Of a DNA stretch of 15,614 bases, positions 1 through 7,385 are shown in pieces (position 1 is the stretch's first letter; each line of letters opens with the position of its first letter). The position numbers were made by a program, and so were the translations under genes. The DNA is taken from positions 52,763-68,376 of the forward strand of contig DJRT01000006.1 in the NCBI GenBank assembly GCA_002437905.1, read 5' to 3'. The stretch comes from Ruminococcaceae bacterium UBA6353 (GTDB lineage: Bacteria > Bacillota > Clostridia > Oscillospirales > Acutalibacteraceae). The notes beneath the pieces are model-generated. The model searched no databases. It saw nothing but the letters and a program-made list of their open reading frames with translations, and had not been told where the DNA came from.

Positions 1-3000
1 TGGATCTTATCATCCACCAGGTGGTGGAGCTTGAGATAGTACATATAGCCGACGGTAACCGGGTTGTCAAACAGCTCACCTGTGCGGCCATCGTAGACCG
101 GGGTCTTGCCGTCGGTGGACTTGCCGGCCTGTGCCAGCAGGTCACGGATGTCATCCTCATGTGCACCATCGAACACAGGGGTCATCACCTTGAAGCCCAG
201 CGCCGCAGCGGCGTAGCCAAGATTGACCTCCAGCACCTGTCCGATGTTCATACGAGAAGGCACGCCCAGGGGGTTCAGCACAATATCCAGCGGTGTGCCA
301 TCCGGCAGGAAAGGCATATCCTCACTGGGCAGGATGCGGGAAACCACGCCCTTGTTGCCGTGGCGGCCGGCCATCTTATCGCCCACGCTGATCTTGCGCT
401 TCTGGGCGATATAGCAGCGAACCACCATATTGACACCAGGGCTGAGCTCGTCGCAATTCTGGCGGGTAAAGACCTTCACATCCACAATGATACCGTACTC
501 GCCGTGCGGTACACGCAGGGAGGTATCCCGCACCTCGCGCGCCTTCTCACCGAAGATCGCCCGCAGCAGCCGCTCCTCCGCTGTCAGCTCGGTCTCGCCC
601 TTCGGGGTCACCTTACCGACCAGGATATCGCCGCTGCGCACCTCGGCGCCGATGCGGATAATGCCGCGCTCGTCCAGATCCTTCAGCGCGTCATCGCCCA
701 CATTGGGGATATCGCGGGTGATCTCCTCCGGCCCCAGCTTGGTATCGCGGGATTCCACTTCGTATTCCTCAATGTGGATGGAGGTGTATACATCATCCCG
801 CACGATCTTCTCGTTGATCAGAACGGCATCCTCGTAATTGTAGCCCTCCCAGGTCATAAAGCCGATCAGGGCGTTCTTGCCCAGCGCAATCTCGCCATTG
901 CTGGTGGCCGGACCGTCAGCCACAACCTCACGCTCATCCACATGCTGCCCCACGCTGACCACCGGGCGCTGATTGATGCAGGTGCCCTGGTTGGAGCGGG
1001 AGAATTTGACCAGCTTATACACATCAATCTCGCCGCTGTCATCCCGGCGGATCTTGACCGTATCAGCCGAAACATACTGCACCGTACCGGCCGCCTTGGC
1101 CAGGATGCATACGCCGGAGTCCACGCCGGCCTTGTATTCCATACCGGTACCGACAATGGGGCTTTCCGTCGTCAGCAGCGGCACTGCCTGCCCCTGCATG
1201 TTGGAGCCCATCAGAGCACGGTTGGCGTCGTCGTTCTCCAGGAAGGGGATCATAGCCGTGGCCACAGATACAACCATCTTCGGCGAAACATCCATGTAGT
1301 CCACGACTGCGGGATCTTCTTCCTTGAATTCGCCGCGGTGGCGGGTGGTAACCTTGGAGCGGACAAAGCGGTTGTTCTCGTCCAGAGGCTCATTGGCCTG
1401 CGCCACGATGTAGTCATCCTCCACATCCGCCGGCATATAGGTCACCTCATCGGTCACCACGCCGGTGGCCTTATCCACCTTGCGGTAGGGCGCCTCCACA
1501 AAGCCGTACTCATTGATACGGGCAAAGGACGCCAGATAGGAGATCAGACCGATGTTGGGGCCTTCCGGGGTCTCGATCGGGCACATACGGCCGTAGTGGC
1601 TGTAGTGCACATCGCGCACCTCAAATCCGGCGCGGTCACGGGACAGGCCGCCGGGGCCGAGGGCCGACAGACGGCGCTTGTGCTTCAGCTCGGCCAGCGG
1701 GTTGTTCTGATCCATGAACTGGGACAGCGGCGAGGAACCGAAGAATTCCTTAATGGCCGCCACCACCGGACGGATATTGATCAGCGCCTGCGGTGTCACC
1801 ACATCCATATCCTGGCTCTGCAGGGTCATGCGCTCACGCACCACCCGCTCCATACGGGAGAAACCAATGCGGAACTGGTTCTGCAGCAGCTCACCCACCG
1901 AACGGATGCGGCGGTTGCCCAGGTGGTCGATATCATCGGTATTGCCAAGGTGGTGGCCCAGGCAATTGAGGTAGTTGATGGAAGCCAGAATGTCCTCCAC
2001 CGTGATGTGGTTCGGGATCAGCTCACGCGCAGAGGAAAGCAGTGCAGCGGTCAGCTCCTCATCGGACAGGCCGCGGCCGAGGATCTCCTGCAGCACGGGG
2101 TAGCTCACCCGCTCATTGACGGTCTTGTGCACCGCCTCATACACGGCGGGGCTGACATACTTGGACAGATCCACCATGCCGTTGGAAACGATCTTGACCT
2201 CATGGTCCTCGCCGTGCTCCTCCACGAACACATAGGCCACGGTCACGCCGGCATCCTCGATCTCCACCGCACGCGCGCGGTTGATGATCTCGCCGGGCTC
2301 CGCCAGAATTTCCCCGGTCGCGGGGTCGGCGATGGGACGGCTGACCTTTGCACCGGCCAGACGGTTCGAGATACCCAGCTTCTTATTGTACTTGTAGCGA
2401 CCCACGCGGGACAGATCGTAGCGGCGGGGATCGAAGAAGAGGTTATACAGGTGTTCCTGCGAATTCTCCACCGTGGCCGGCTCACCCGGACGCAGCTTGC
2501 GGTAGATCTCCAGCAGCGCCTCCTCGCGGTTCTTGGTCGTATCCTTCTCCAGCGTGGCCAGGATGCGGGCATCCTCACCGAAGAATTCCAGAATCTGCGC
2601 ATCGGTGCTCAGGCCCAGCGCCCGCGCCAGCACGGTCACCGGGATCTTGCGGTTTTTATCAATGCGCACATAGAACACATCGGAGGAGTCGGTCTCATAC
2701 TCCAGCCAGGCACCGCGGTTCGGGATCACGGTGGAGGTAAACAGCTCCTTGCCCAGCGTATCGTGCACCATATCGTAGTACACGCCCGGCGAACGGACCA
2801 GCTGCGAAACGATCACACGCTCGGCGCCGTTGATCACAAAGGTGCCGCTGTCGGTCATAAGCGGGAAATCGCCCATGAACACCTCGGACTCCTTGATTTC
2901 GCCGGTCTCCTTATTGAGCAGGCGCACGCGCACATGCAGCGGGGCGGCATAGGTCACATCCCGCTCCTTGCACTCCTCAATGGTATATTTCGGGGTATCA

Positions 3001-3215
3001 TCCAGACGATAACCGATAAAATCCAGTACCAGATTGCCGTTATAATCGGTGATGGCCGCCGTCTCGTCAAAGACCTCCCGCAGGCCCTCCTCCAGGAACC
3101 ACTGGTAGGAATTTTTCTGCACCTCAATGAGGTTGGGCATTTCCAGCACTTCGTCGATCTTGGCGAAGCTCATGCGCACATTGTTGCCCAGCTTTACCGG
3201 TTTGATATTCGTCAT
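1..3215 (-). CDS. rpoB: RNA polymerase beta subunit (3' end missing)
   Basis: Catalytic beta subunit of RNA polymerase; with beta-prime it forms the active centre and the rifampicin pocket. About 1071 codons are present and the frame is still open at the left edge, so the C-terminus is lost. The protein starts MTNIKPVKLGNNVRMSF. The rifampicin region, near residue 495-530, reads GSSPLSQFMDQNNPL then HKRRLSALGPGG. The E. coli-equivalent Q513, D516, H526, R529 and S531 are all kept, so sensitivity is predicted. Conserved blocks RMCPIETPEGPNIGLI and GDKMAGRHGNKGVVS follow. The large proteobacterial insertions are absent. The ATG at 3213-3215 is the only plausible start, because an in-frame TGA lies 9 nt upstream. 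AGGAG sits about 12 nt before it, a rather long spacing. The gene is not preceded by rplJ-rplL here and has its own promoter (3422-3450). rpoC is expected just beyond the left edge. Confidence 0.97.
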   Translation of the reverse strand, partial: MTNIKPVKLGNNVRMSFAKIDEVLEMPNLIEVQKNSYQWFLEEGLREVFDETAAITDYNGNLVLDFIGYRLDDTPKYTIEECKERDVTYAAPLHVRVRLLNKETGEIKESEVFMGDFPLMTDSGTFVINGAERVIVSQLVRSPGVYYDMVHDTLGKELFTSTVIPNRGAWLEYETDSSDVFYVRIDKNRKIPVTVLARALGLSTDAQILEFFGEDARILATLEKDTTKNREEALLEIYRKLRPGEPATVENSQEHLYNLFFDPRRYDLSRVGRYKYNKKLGISNRLAGAKVSRPIADPATGEILAEPGEIINRARAVEIEDAGVTVAYVFVEEHGEDHEVKIVSNGMVDLSKYVSPAVYEAVHKTVNERVSYPVLQEILGRGLSDEELTAALLSSARELIPNHITVEDILASINYLNCLGHHLGNTDDIDHLGNRRIRSVGELLQNQFRIGFSRMERVVRERMTLQSQDMDVVTPQALINIRPVVAAIKEFFGSSPLSQFMDQNNPLAELKHKRRLSALGPGGLSRDRAGFEVRDVHYSHYGRMCPIETPEGPNIGLISYLASFARINEYGFVEAPYRKVDKATGVVTDEVTYMPADVEDDYIVAQANEPLDENNRFVRSKVTTRHRGEFKEEDPAVVDYMDVSPKMVVSVATAMIPFLENDDANRALMGSNMQGQAVPLLTTESPIVGTGMEYKAGVDSGVCILAKAAGTVQYVSADTVKIRRDDSGEIDVYKLVKFSRSNQGTCINQRPVVSVGQHVDEREVVADGPATSNGEIALGKNALIGFMTWEGYNYEDAVLINEKIVRDDVYTSIHIEEYEVESRDTKLGPEEITRDIPNVGDDALKDLDERGIIRIGAEVRSGDILVGKVTPKGETELTAEERLLRAIFGEKAREVRDTSLRVPHGEYGIIVDVKVFTRQNCDELSPGVNMVVRCYIAQKRKISVGDKMAGRHGNKGVVSRILPSEDMPFLPDGTPLDIVLNPLGVPSRMNIGQVLEVNLGYAAAALGFKVMTPVFDGAHEDDIRDLLAQAGKSTDGKTPVYDGRTGELFDNPVTVGYMYYLKLHHLVDDKI

Positions 3216-3415
3216 AAAGCCCGATCACTCCTGTCTTGATAATGTCACAGGCGTCTGCCTGCCGGTTTTCGCTTCTTGTGTCCTTGTGCTCCGTAAAATG
3301 TGTCCCGCCGTCCCCTGTCGGCAAGCCCGCCGCCGAAAAATTTTTCTTGCATTTCGGCGGAAGATGTGCTATGCTGTTGGTGGGTTCTTTGGGCACACTT
3401 CTCATATTAAAGCAG
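3216..3415 (-). promoter_or_regulatory. rpoB 5' leader, about 200 nt, with a stem-loop
   Basis: This is the untranslated stretch between the predicted transcription start (near 3415) and the rpoB ATG. It holds a 9-bp perfect stem (arms 3330-3338 and 3352-3360, CCGCCGAAA with TTTCGGCGG, 13-nt loop) and GC-rich flanking segments that could pair in other ways. No U-tract follows the stem, so it is not an intrinsic terminator. A short open frame begins near 3403 and runs into rpoB out of frame. It has no Shine-Dalgarno site and I do not call it a gene. Whether the leader regulates rpoB is unknown. Confidence 0.5.
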
Positions 3416-3421
3416 TTTATA

Positions 3422-3450
3422 ATAATACATGAGTACCGCCGATTTGTCAA
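3422..3450 (-). promoter_or_regulatory. sigma-A promoter of rpoB
   Basis: On the minus strand the -35 is TTGACA (3445-3450), the spacer 17 nt, and the -10 TATTAT (3422-3427). A run of seven A directly upstream of the -35 resembles an UP element. The match is close to consensus, as expected for a highly expressed gene. It lies downstream of the ydcF terminator, so rpoB appears to be independently transcribed. Confidence 0.85.
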
Positions 3451-3517
3451 GCTTTTTTTCAAATCCGGCGGATTTTTTTGCCTTTTTTGCAGTTTTGGGA
3501 TAAAAGCGGAAAATCCG

Positions 3518-3569
3518 GAAAGAAAAACCACGCTGTCGGGGTGTTGCAAACGCCCGGCAGCGTGGTTTT
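3518..3569 (-). terminator. Intrinsic terminator after the ydcF-like gene
   Basis: Arms 3524-3540 and 3553-3569 form a 17-bp stem with one G-T pair (core AAAACCACGCTG with CAGCGTGGTTTT), closing a 12-nt loop. On the minus strand the stem ends in T5, then CTTT. It lies 10 bp beyond the stop codon of the upstream gene. Confidence 0.85.
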
Positions 3570-3578
3570 GTATTCCGT

Positions 3579-4373
3579 TCAATAGTGCAGCAGCCACAGA
3601 CGGCAGATCGCGGCACATTCCCGCGTCCAGTAGTACAGCACCAGATGCAGCGGGGAACGGCAGGGCACAGCCCCCACCCCGGCAGCATCCGCCCAGCGCG
3701 CCAGCGTGGCGGCGCGGTACTGGTGGAACACCTGCGTGGCGATCACCACCGTATCGCACAGTCCCTCCTGCCGGATCAGCTGCAGGGAATTTTCCAGGTT
3801 TTCATGCGTATTGGTGGAGCGATCCTCCAGATAGATGCGCGCGGGATCGATCCCCTTCTCCACCAGATACTTCTGCATAACAGACGCTTCGCTGTATGCC
3901 TCGTCACTGCCCTGCCCGCCGGAGACCACACACGCAGCCTGCGGGTGCTTGTCCAGATAGGCCGCAGCCGCATTCAGGCGGTCAGCCAGCATACGGCTGG
4001 GGCGGTCGCCATTCACTTTGGCACCCAGCACGATCACCGTGGCATCCTCCCGCGCCGGTTTGGTCATCGCCGCACCGATCATCAGCGCAGAAAGCACCGT
4101 GCCCAGCGCCGCCGCCAGACAGACACACACGATCAGCACCGTTGACACGACCCGTCGCCACCCCCTCGGTTTTTCTCCGGCCGGACGGCCCCACCACAGC
4201 AGCAGTGCACCCAGCACCGCCGGCAGCAGGGTGAACAGGCCGAAAAAGCCGTTTATCAGCGTCGGCAGCAGCCCCCACACCAGGATCAGGGCGCCCTGCA
4301 CGGTCAGCACCCACCGGCCGGCCGTACGGCGGCGTCTGCCATCCGCAGGGCAGAAAAGCGTTTTCCGGTTCAT
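3579..4373 (-). CDS. YdcF-like DUF218 family membrane protein
   Basis: A 264-residue membrane protein of the DUF218 (SanA/YdcF) family. Members are linked to envelope integrity, but no biochemical activity is firmly established. Three hydrophobic segments (about residues 21-41, 43-62 and 74-103) precede an extracytoplasmic or membrane-proximal DUF218 domain at 110-255. Family motifs are visible: VLGAKVNGDRPS at 116-127, SGGQGSDEAYSEASVM at 151-166, EDRSTNTHENL at 183-193 and FHQYRA at 216-221. The frame is open further upstream, but the ATG at 4373 is preferred because GGAGG lies 4 nt before it. The upstream transporter's stop is 16 nt away, so the two are very likely co-transcribed. A terminator follows directly. 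Function beyond the family assignment is not inferable. Confidence 0.9.
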   Translation of the reverse strand: MNRKTLFCPADGRRRRTAGRWVLTVQGALILVWGLLPTLINGFFGLFTLLPAVLGALLLWWGRPAGEKPRGWRRVVSTVLIVCVCLAAALGTVLSALMIGAAMTKPAREDATVIVLGAKVNGDRPSRMLADRLNAAAAYLDKHPQAACVVSGGQGSDEAYSEASVMQKYLVEKGIDPARIYLEDRSTNTHENLENSLQLIRQEGLCDTVVIATQVFHQYRAATLARWADAAGVGAVPCRSPLHLVLYYWTRECAAICRLWLLHY

Positions 4374-4389
4374 CCGCCCGCCCTCCGGA

Positions 4390-5730
4390 TCACTTCCACT
4401 GGAAGTTGACCAGACCGAGCACATAGATCACGATGATCGCCGCCGGTACAACATAGGTAAACAGCGGACGCATCCAGCTGCACACTTTCAGGCCCTTGCC
4501 GGCGTTGGCCTCGGCCATGAAGTTCTCCCAGCCCCAGCCATAGCGCTTGTTGCAGCAGAAGAGCACAAAGATCAGGGAGCCGAGCGGCAACAGGTTCGTG
4601 CTGACAATGAAGTCCCAGAAGTCCAGCCACGCCGTACCCTCGGCAAAGGGCTGGAAGCCCGCCAGCGTGCTGTACCCCAGCGCCGTGGTGACCGACAGCA
4701 GCGCAATGCCAATGCCGCAGAACAGGCAGCCCTTCGGGCGGCTCCAGCCGGTCATCTCCCGCACGCAGGCCAAAATGTTTTCAAACACCGCCAGCACCGT
4801 GGACAGTGCCGCGAACATCATAAAGAGGAAGAACAGCGCCCCCCACCAGCGGCCGCCGGCCATGTGGTTAAAGACCGAGGCCATGGTGTCAAACAACAGA
4901 CCGGGGCCTGGCTTGACCTCCTCACCGTAGGTGAAGCAGGCGGGGAAAATGATCATGCCGGCCATCAGCGCCACAAAGGTATCCAGCAGCACCACATTGA
5001 CCGATTCGCCAAGCAGCGTGCGCTCCTTGCCGATATAGCTGCCGAAGATAGCCATGGCACCGATGCCGAGGCTGAGCGTAAAGAACGCCTGGTTCATCGC
5101 GCCGGCGATCACATCGGCATTGATCTTGCCGAAATCCGGCAGCAGATAGAAGCGCAGCCCCTCTGCCGCCCCCGGTAGCGTGGCGCTGTGCACCGCCAGC
5201 ACCAGCATCAGCACCAGCAGCATGGTCATCATATACTTGGTCACCCGCTCAAGGCCGCCCTGCAGGTGGAAGCACAGCACACCGAAGCCCACCGCCACGG
5301 TAAGCAGCATAAAGAGCAGGTTGATCTTCGGGTCAGTAATCATGGCAGCAAAGCCAAGCCCCTCATTGTGCCCCGTCAGGAAACGCAGGAAGTAGTACAT
5401 CATCCAGCCGGTTACCACGGTATAGAAAGCCATCAGGCACACATTACCGGCCAGCGCCACATAGCCGTGCGCGTGCCACTTCTGTCCCGGCCGCTCCAAA
5501 CGCTGGTACATCCGCACCGGGCTGGCCTGCGCCGCCCGCCCCATGGCAAACTCCATGGTCATAACCGGCAGACCGAGGATGGCCAGGCAGACCAGATAGA
5601 TCAGCACAAAGCCGCCGCCGCCATACTGCCCGCACATCCACGGGAATTTCCACACATTGCCGCAGCCGATCGCACAGCCGGCCGACAGCAGAATAAATCC
5701 CAACCGGGAACCAAGCTTTTCTCTTTCCAC
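4390..5730 (-). CDS. NSS/SNF family sodium-dependent transporter
   Basis: A 446-residue integral membrane symporter of the neurotransmitter:sodium symporter family (LeuT fold), likely importing an amino acid with Na+. Family signatures are clear. TM1 has GCAIGCGNVWKFPW (residues 18-31, with N25 at the expected Na1 position). It is followed by GQYGGGGF and a conserved GLPVMTMEFAMGR at 53-65. The unwound TM6 segment reads TLSLGIGAMAIFGSYIG at 218-234, typical of bacterial MhsT/Tyt1-like members. TM8 has AALSTVLAVFEN at 307-318, with S310/T311 at the Na2 site. The length fits the 11-helix bacterial subgroup. The substrate is not readable from sequence, though aromatic or hydrophobic amino acids are usual for this subgroup. 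The start is GTG at 5728-5730, supported by AGGAGG 7 nt upstream. It is the first gene of a two-gene unit with the ydcF-like gene. Confidence 0.95.
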   Translation of the reverse strand: MEREKLGSRLGFILLSAGCAIGCGNVWKFPWMCGQYGGGGFVLIYLVCLAILGLPVMTMEFAMGRAAQASPVRMYQRLERPGQKWHAHGYVALAGNVCLMAFYTVVTGWMMYYFLRFLTGHNEGLGFAAMITDPKINLLFMLLTVAVGFGVLCFHLQGGLERVTKYMMTMLLVLMLVLAVHSATLPGAAEGLRFYLLPDFGKINADVIAGAMNQAFFTLSLGIGAMAIFGSYIGKERTLLGESVNVVLLDTFVALMAGMIIFPACFTYGEEVKPGPGLLFDTMASVFNHMAGGRWWGALFFLFMMFAALSTVLAVFENILACVREMTGWSRPKGCLFCGIGIALLSVTTALGYSTLAGFQPFAEGTAWLDFWDFIVSTNLLPLGSLIFVLFCCNKRYGWGWENFMAEANAGKGLKVCSWMRPLFTYVVPAAIIVIYVLGLVNFQWK

Positions 5731-5772
5731 CGTTTTTCCTCCTCTTATCCTCGAATAGGAATATTGCCGCTT

Positions 5773-5801
5773 ATTATACCAAATAATTAGCAGAAGGTCA
5801 A
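5773..5801 (-). promoter_or_regulatory. sigma-A promoter of the transporter operon
   Basis: On the minus strand the -35 is TTGACC (5796-5801), the spacer 17 nt, and the -10 a perfect TATAAT (5773-5778). The -35 box lies one base from the terminator hairpin of the upstream unit. The leader is about 35 nt and contains AGGAGG. Confidence 0.85.
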
Positions 5802-5802
5802 G

Positions 5803-5839
5803 AAAAACGGCAAAAGACTGCCGTCTTTTGCCGTTTTTT
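5803..5839 (-). terminator. Bidirectional-type intrinsic terminator after the anti-sigma gene
   Basis: A perfect 16-bp stem (5803-5818 with 5823-5838) closes a TGCC tetraloop. The outer arm is A5/T5 on both strands, so it can terminate in either direction. It lies 15 bp past the stop codon at 5854 and serves the minus-strand sigma/anti-sigma unit. No plus-strand gene reaches it. Confidence 0.9.
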
Positions 5840-5853
5840 CTCGTAAAATAGCG

Positions 5854-6681
5854 TTATTTCGTTGTTTTTTGCTGTTCCAGCAGAGCCGCCATGTTGCGGG
5901 CGAAGGTCGCCTGCGGCACATAGACCGGCTCCGGATACCAGGGCGTCCCGTCATCCAGCACCACGGCGTACACATCGGCTCCGCTGCACAGCGTCGGCCA
6001 GTCCGTCGGCACCAGGTAGCCCTCCTTGGCCACCTCAATCTGGGAGTGCCACTGGTACGCCAGCTCGTAGGGGCTGACCCGCTGCAGATCACCGCTGACC
6101 CCCGGCCAGGCGGCCATATACAGGCTGTCGCCCACCGTATTCAGCGGCAGCACATAGCGGCCGCCCACCGCCAGCCACTGGGGGCTGTCGGTCCCATCCC
6201 ATACATTCTCGATCGTCAGCGTCTCTCCCACCGAAAGATCGCCCAGCCAGACGGCGTCCACCCGCAGGGTGTACACCACGGTGTTCACCCGGCAGTGCAG
6301 CTCACCGCGTCCCTCCTCCTGCTGCGTATAGGGAAGCTCCCGGTAGTCCACCGCAAGCACCTCTCCCTCGACCATCGCCGCTATACGGCGGACGGTTTCC
6401 ACCTCGGAAAATGCCGCAATATCTCCGCCGCCGGCGGCGGCCGGGCTCTGCGCCCCACCAAGAGCCACCGCGCTGTACTGCACCGTCAGACGGTCGGTCA
6501 GCGCATCGCTTTCCGGGGCCATGGCCGGCCGGCGCCAGATGCGCCCGGCACACACCCCCAATGCCGCCACCAGGGCGACCGCCGTCAGCACGGCGGCCGT
6601 CTGCCGCCGGCGCCGGATGGCCGCACGCCGCTGTTCGCTGCGCTGCAGCACCTCCTGGGTCACTGTCTTATAGTCCTTCAT
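5854..6681 (-). CDS. Single-pass membrane protein, probable anti-sigma partner
   Basis: 275 residues. It has a short, very basic cytoplasmic N-terminus (residues 1-28, RRAAIRRRR), one membrane segment at about 29-47 and a roughly 225-residue outside domain. The role as anti-sigma factor is inferred from position: the start overlaps the end of the ECF sigma gene by 14 nt, and its AAGGAGG (9 nt before the ATG) lies inside that gene. No zinc-binding HxxxCxxC motif is present in the N-terminus, so it is not a ZAS-type anti-sigma. The segment at 102-190 (MVEGEVLAVDY, then TLRVDAVWLGDLSVGETLTI, then VGGRYVLPL) has the strand pattern of bacterial netrin/TIMP-like OB folds. That is my reading by eye and uncertain. 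No homologue with known function was recognised. Confidence 0.75.
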   Translation of the reverse strand: MKDYKTVTQEVLQRSEQRRAAIRRRRQTAAVLTAVALVAALGVCAGRIWRRPAMAPESDALTDRLTVQYSAVALGGAQSPAAAGGGDIAAFSEVETVRRIAAMVEGEVLAVDYRELPYTQQEEGRGELHCRVNTVVYTLRVDAVWLGDLSVGETLTIENVWDGTDSPQWLAVGGRYVLPLNTVGDSLYMAAWPGVSGDLQRVSPYELAYQWHSQIEVAKEGYLVPTDWPTLCSGADVYAVVLDDGTPWYPEPVYVPQATFARNMAALLEQQKTTK

Positions 6682-7225
6682 CCTGAATGCCCTCCTTTAC
6701 CAGCTCCGCCCGCAGCGCTGCCTTAGCCCGGTACAGGCGGTTTTCCACCTGGCGGCGGCTCTGCCCGGTCACCGTGGCGATCTGCGGATTGCTCAGCTCC
6801 TCGAAAAAGGCCAGATACAGCACCTGCCGATAGGCCGGGTTCAGCCGCCCCATTGCCCGGTGCAGCCGGATACGCCGCTCCTCGCGCAGACAGTGCTGCT
6901 CCAGCGTTTCCTGCTCCGCCTGCAGCGCGCTCCAGTCCTCCGGCGGCAGGGTCGTCACCCTGTCCGTGCGCCGCAGATAGTCCACCGCCAGGCGGCGGCC
7001 GATCGTGTACAGATAGGTTTTGAAGGAGGCGTGGGGAGAAAAATGCGGCCGCCGCACCACCAAACGGACAAAGGTCTCCTCCATCAGCTCCTCTGCCGCT
7101 GCCAGATCCTGCACATAGCTGTTGAGGAACAGCATCAACCCATCCTTATACGCGCGGATCAGCGCCTCCAGCCCGGCGTCATCTCCGTCCAGAAAGCGTC
7201 GGTATTCCACCGCCGCCTGATCCAT
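6668..7225 (-). CDS. ECF-type RNA polymerase sigma factor
   Basis: A 185-residue sigma-70 family regulator that would direct RNA polymerase to a small regulon, usually in response to an envelope or extracellular signal. Region 2 spans about residues 20-87, with AAEELMEETFVRLV and FKTYLYTIGRRLAVDYLRR (DNA melting and -10 recognition). Region 4 spans about 118-172, with LNPAYRQVLYLAFFEELSNPQIA and the helix-turn-helix end GQSRRQVENRLYRAKAALR. The frame opens at an earlier ATG (7267) that has no ribosome site. The ATG at 7225 has GAGGGGG about 8 nt upstream and is chosen. The 3' end overlaps the membrane protein gene, giving translational coupling. No clear sigma-A promoter is visible between the serA terminator and the start, and a tested ECF-type pattern had the wrong spacing. 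Confidence 0.92.
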   Translation of the reverse strand: MDQAAVEYRRFLDGDDAGLEALIRAYKDGLMLFLNSYVQDLAAAEELMEETFVRLVVRRPHFSPHASFKTYLYTIGRRLAVDYLRRTDRVTTLPPEDWSALQAEQETLEQHCLREERRIRLHRAMGRLNPAYRQVLYLAFFEELSNPQIATVTGQSRRQVENRLYRAKAALRAELVKEGIQDEGL

Positions 7226-7303
7226 ACAGCACACCCCCTCGCTTTTCTCTGAAAGTCCGGCTTTCATCTATTAAACGCACAGGCCGGCAGTTTCTCTCAC
7301 CGG

Positions 7304-7345
7304 CAGAAAAAATCTCCGGCAAGAAGGGAGTTCCCTGCCGGAGAT
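7304..7345 (-). terminator. Intrinsic terminator after serA
   Basis: A 10-bp perfect stem (7312-7321 with 7336-7345, ATCTCCGGCA with TGCCGGAGAT) has a 14-nt loop that can itself pair internally. On the minus strand it runs into T6-T7. It lies about 40 bp after the serA stop and separates serCA from the sigma-factor unit. Confidence 0.85.
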
Positions 7346-7385
7346 CGTTTGCTCTGTACCTTGTACCGTATCCTGTTTTATGCCC

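Noticed and set aside
1655..1750. Possible rifampicin-resistance substitutions in the rpoB hot-spot region.
   Set aside because: The key positions match the sensitive type. Ala at the E. coli S522 position is normal in Firmicutes, and Pro at the 510 position is not a recognised resistance change to my knowledge.
21..3239. A 1072-codon open frame on the plus strand across the whole of rpoB.
   Set aside because: It is exactly antisense to a gene with full RpoB conservation. The translation is His/Arg/Leu-rich with no family motif. Such frames arise from GC-rich third codon positions.
3124..3759. A 211-codon minus-strand frame crossing the ydcF terminator, rpoB promoter and rpoB start.
   Set aside because: It overlaps two conserved genes in other frames, contains the terminator and promoter, and no start in it has a ribosome site.
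7226..7300. A possible autoregulatory ECF promoter (AAC...CGT) before the sigma gene.
   Set aside because: The AAC-to-CGT spacing is about 12 nt, several short of the usual ECF spacing, and no sigma-A boxes are convincing either.
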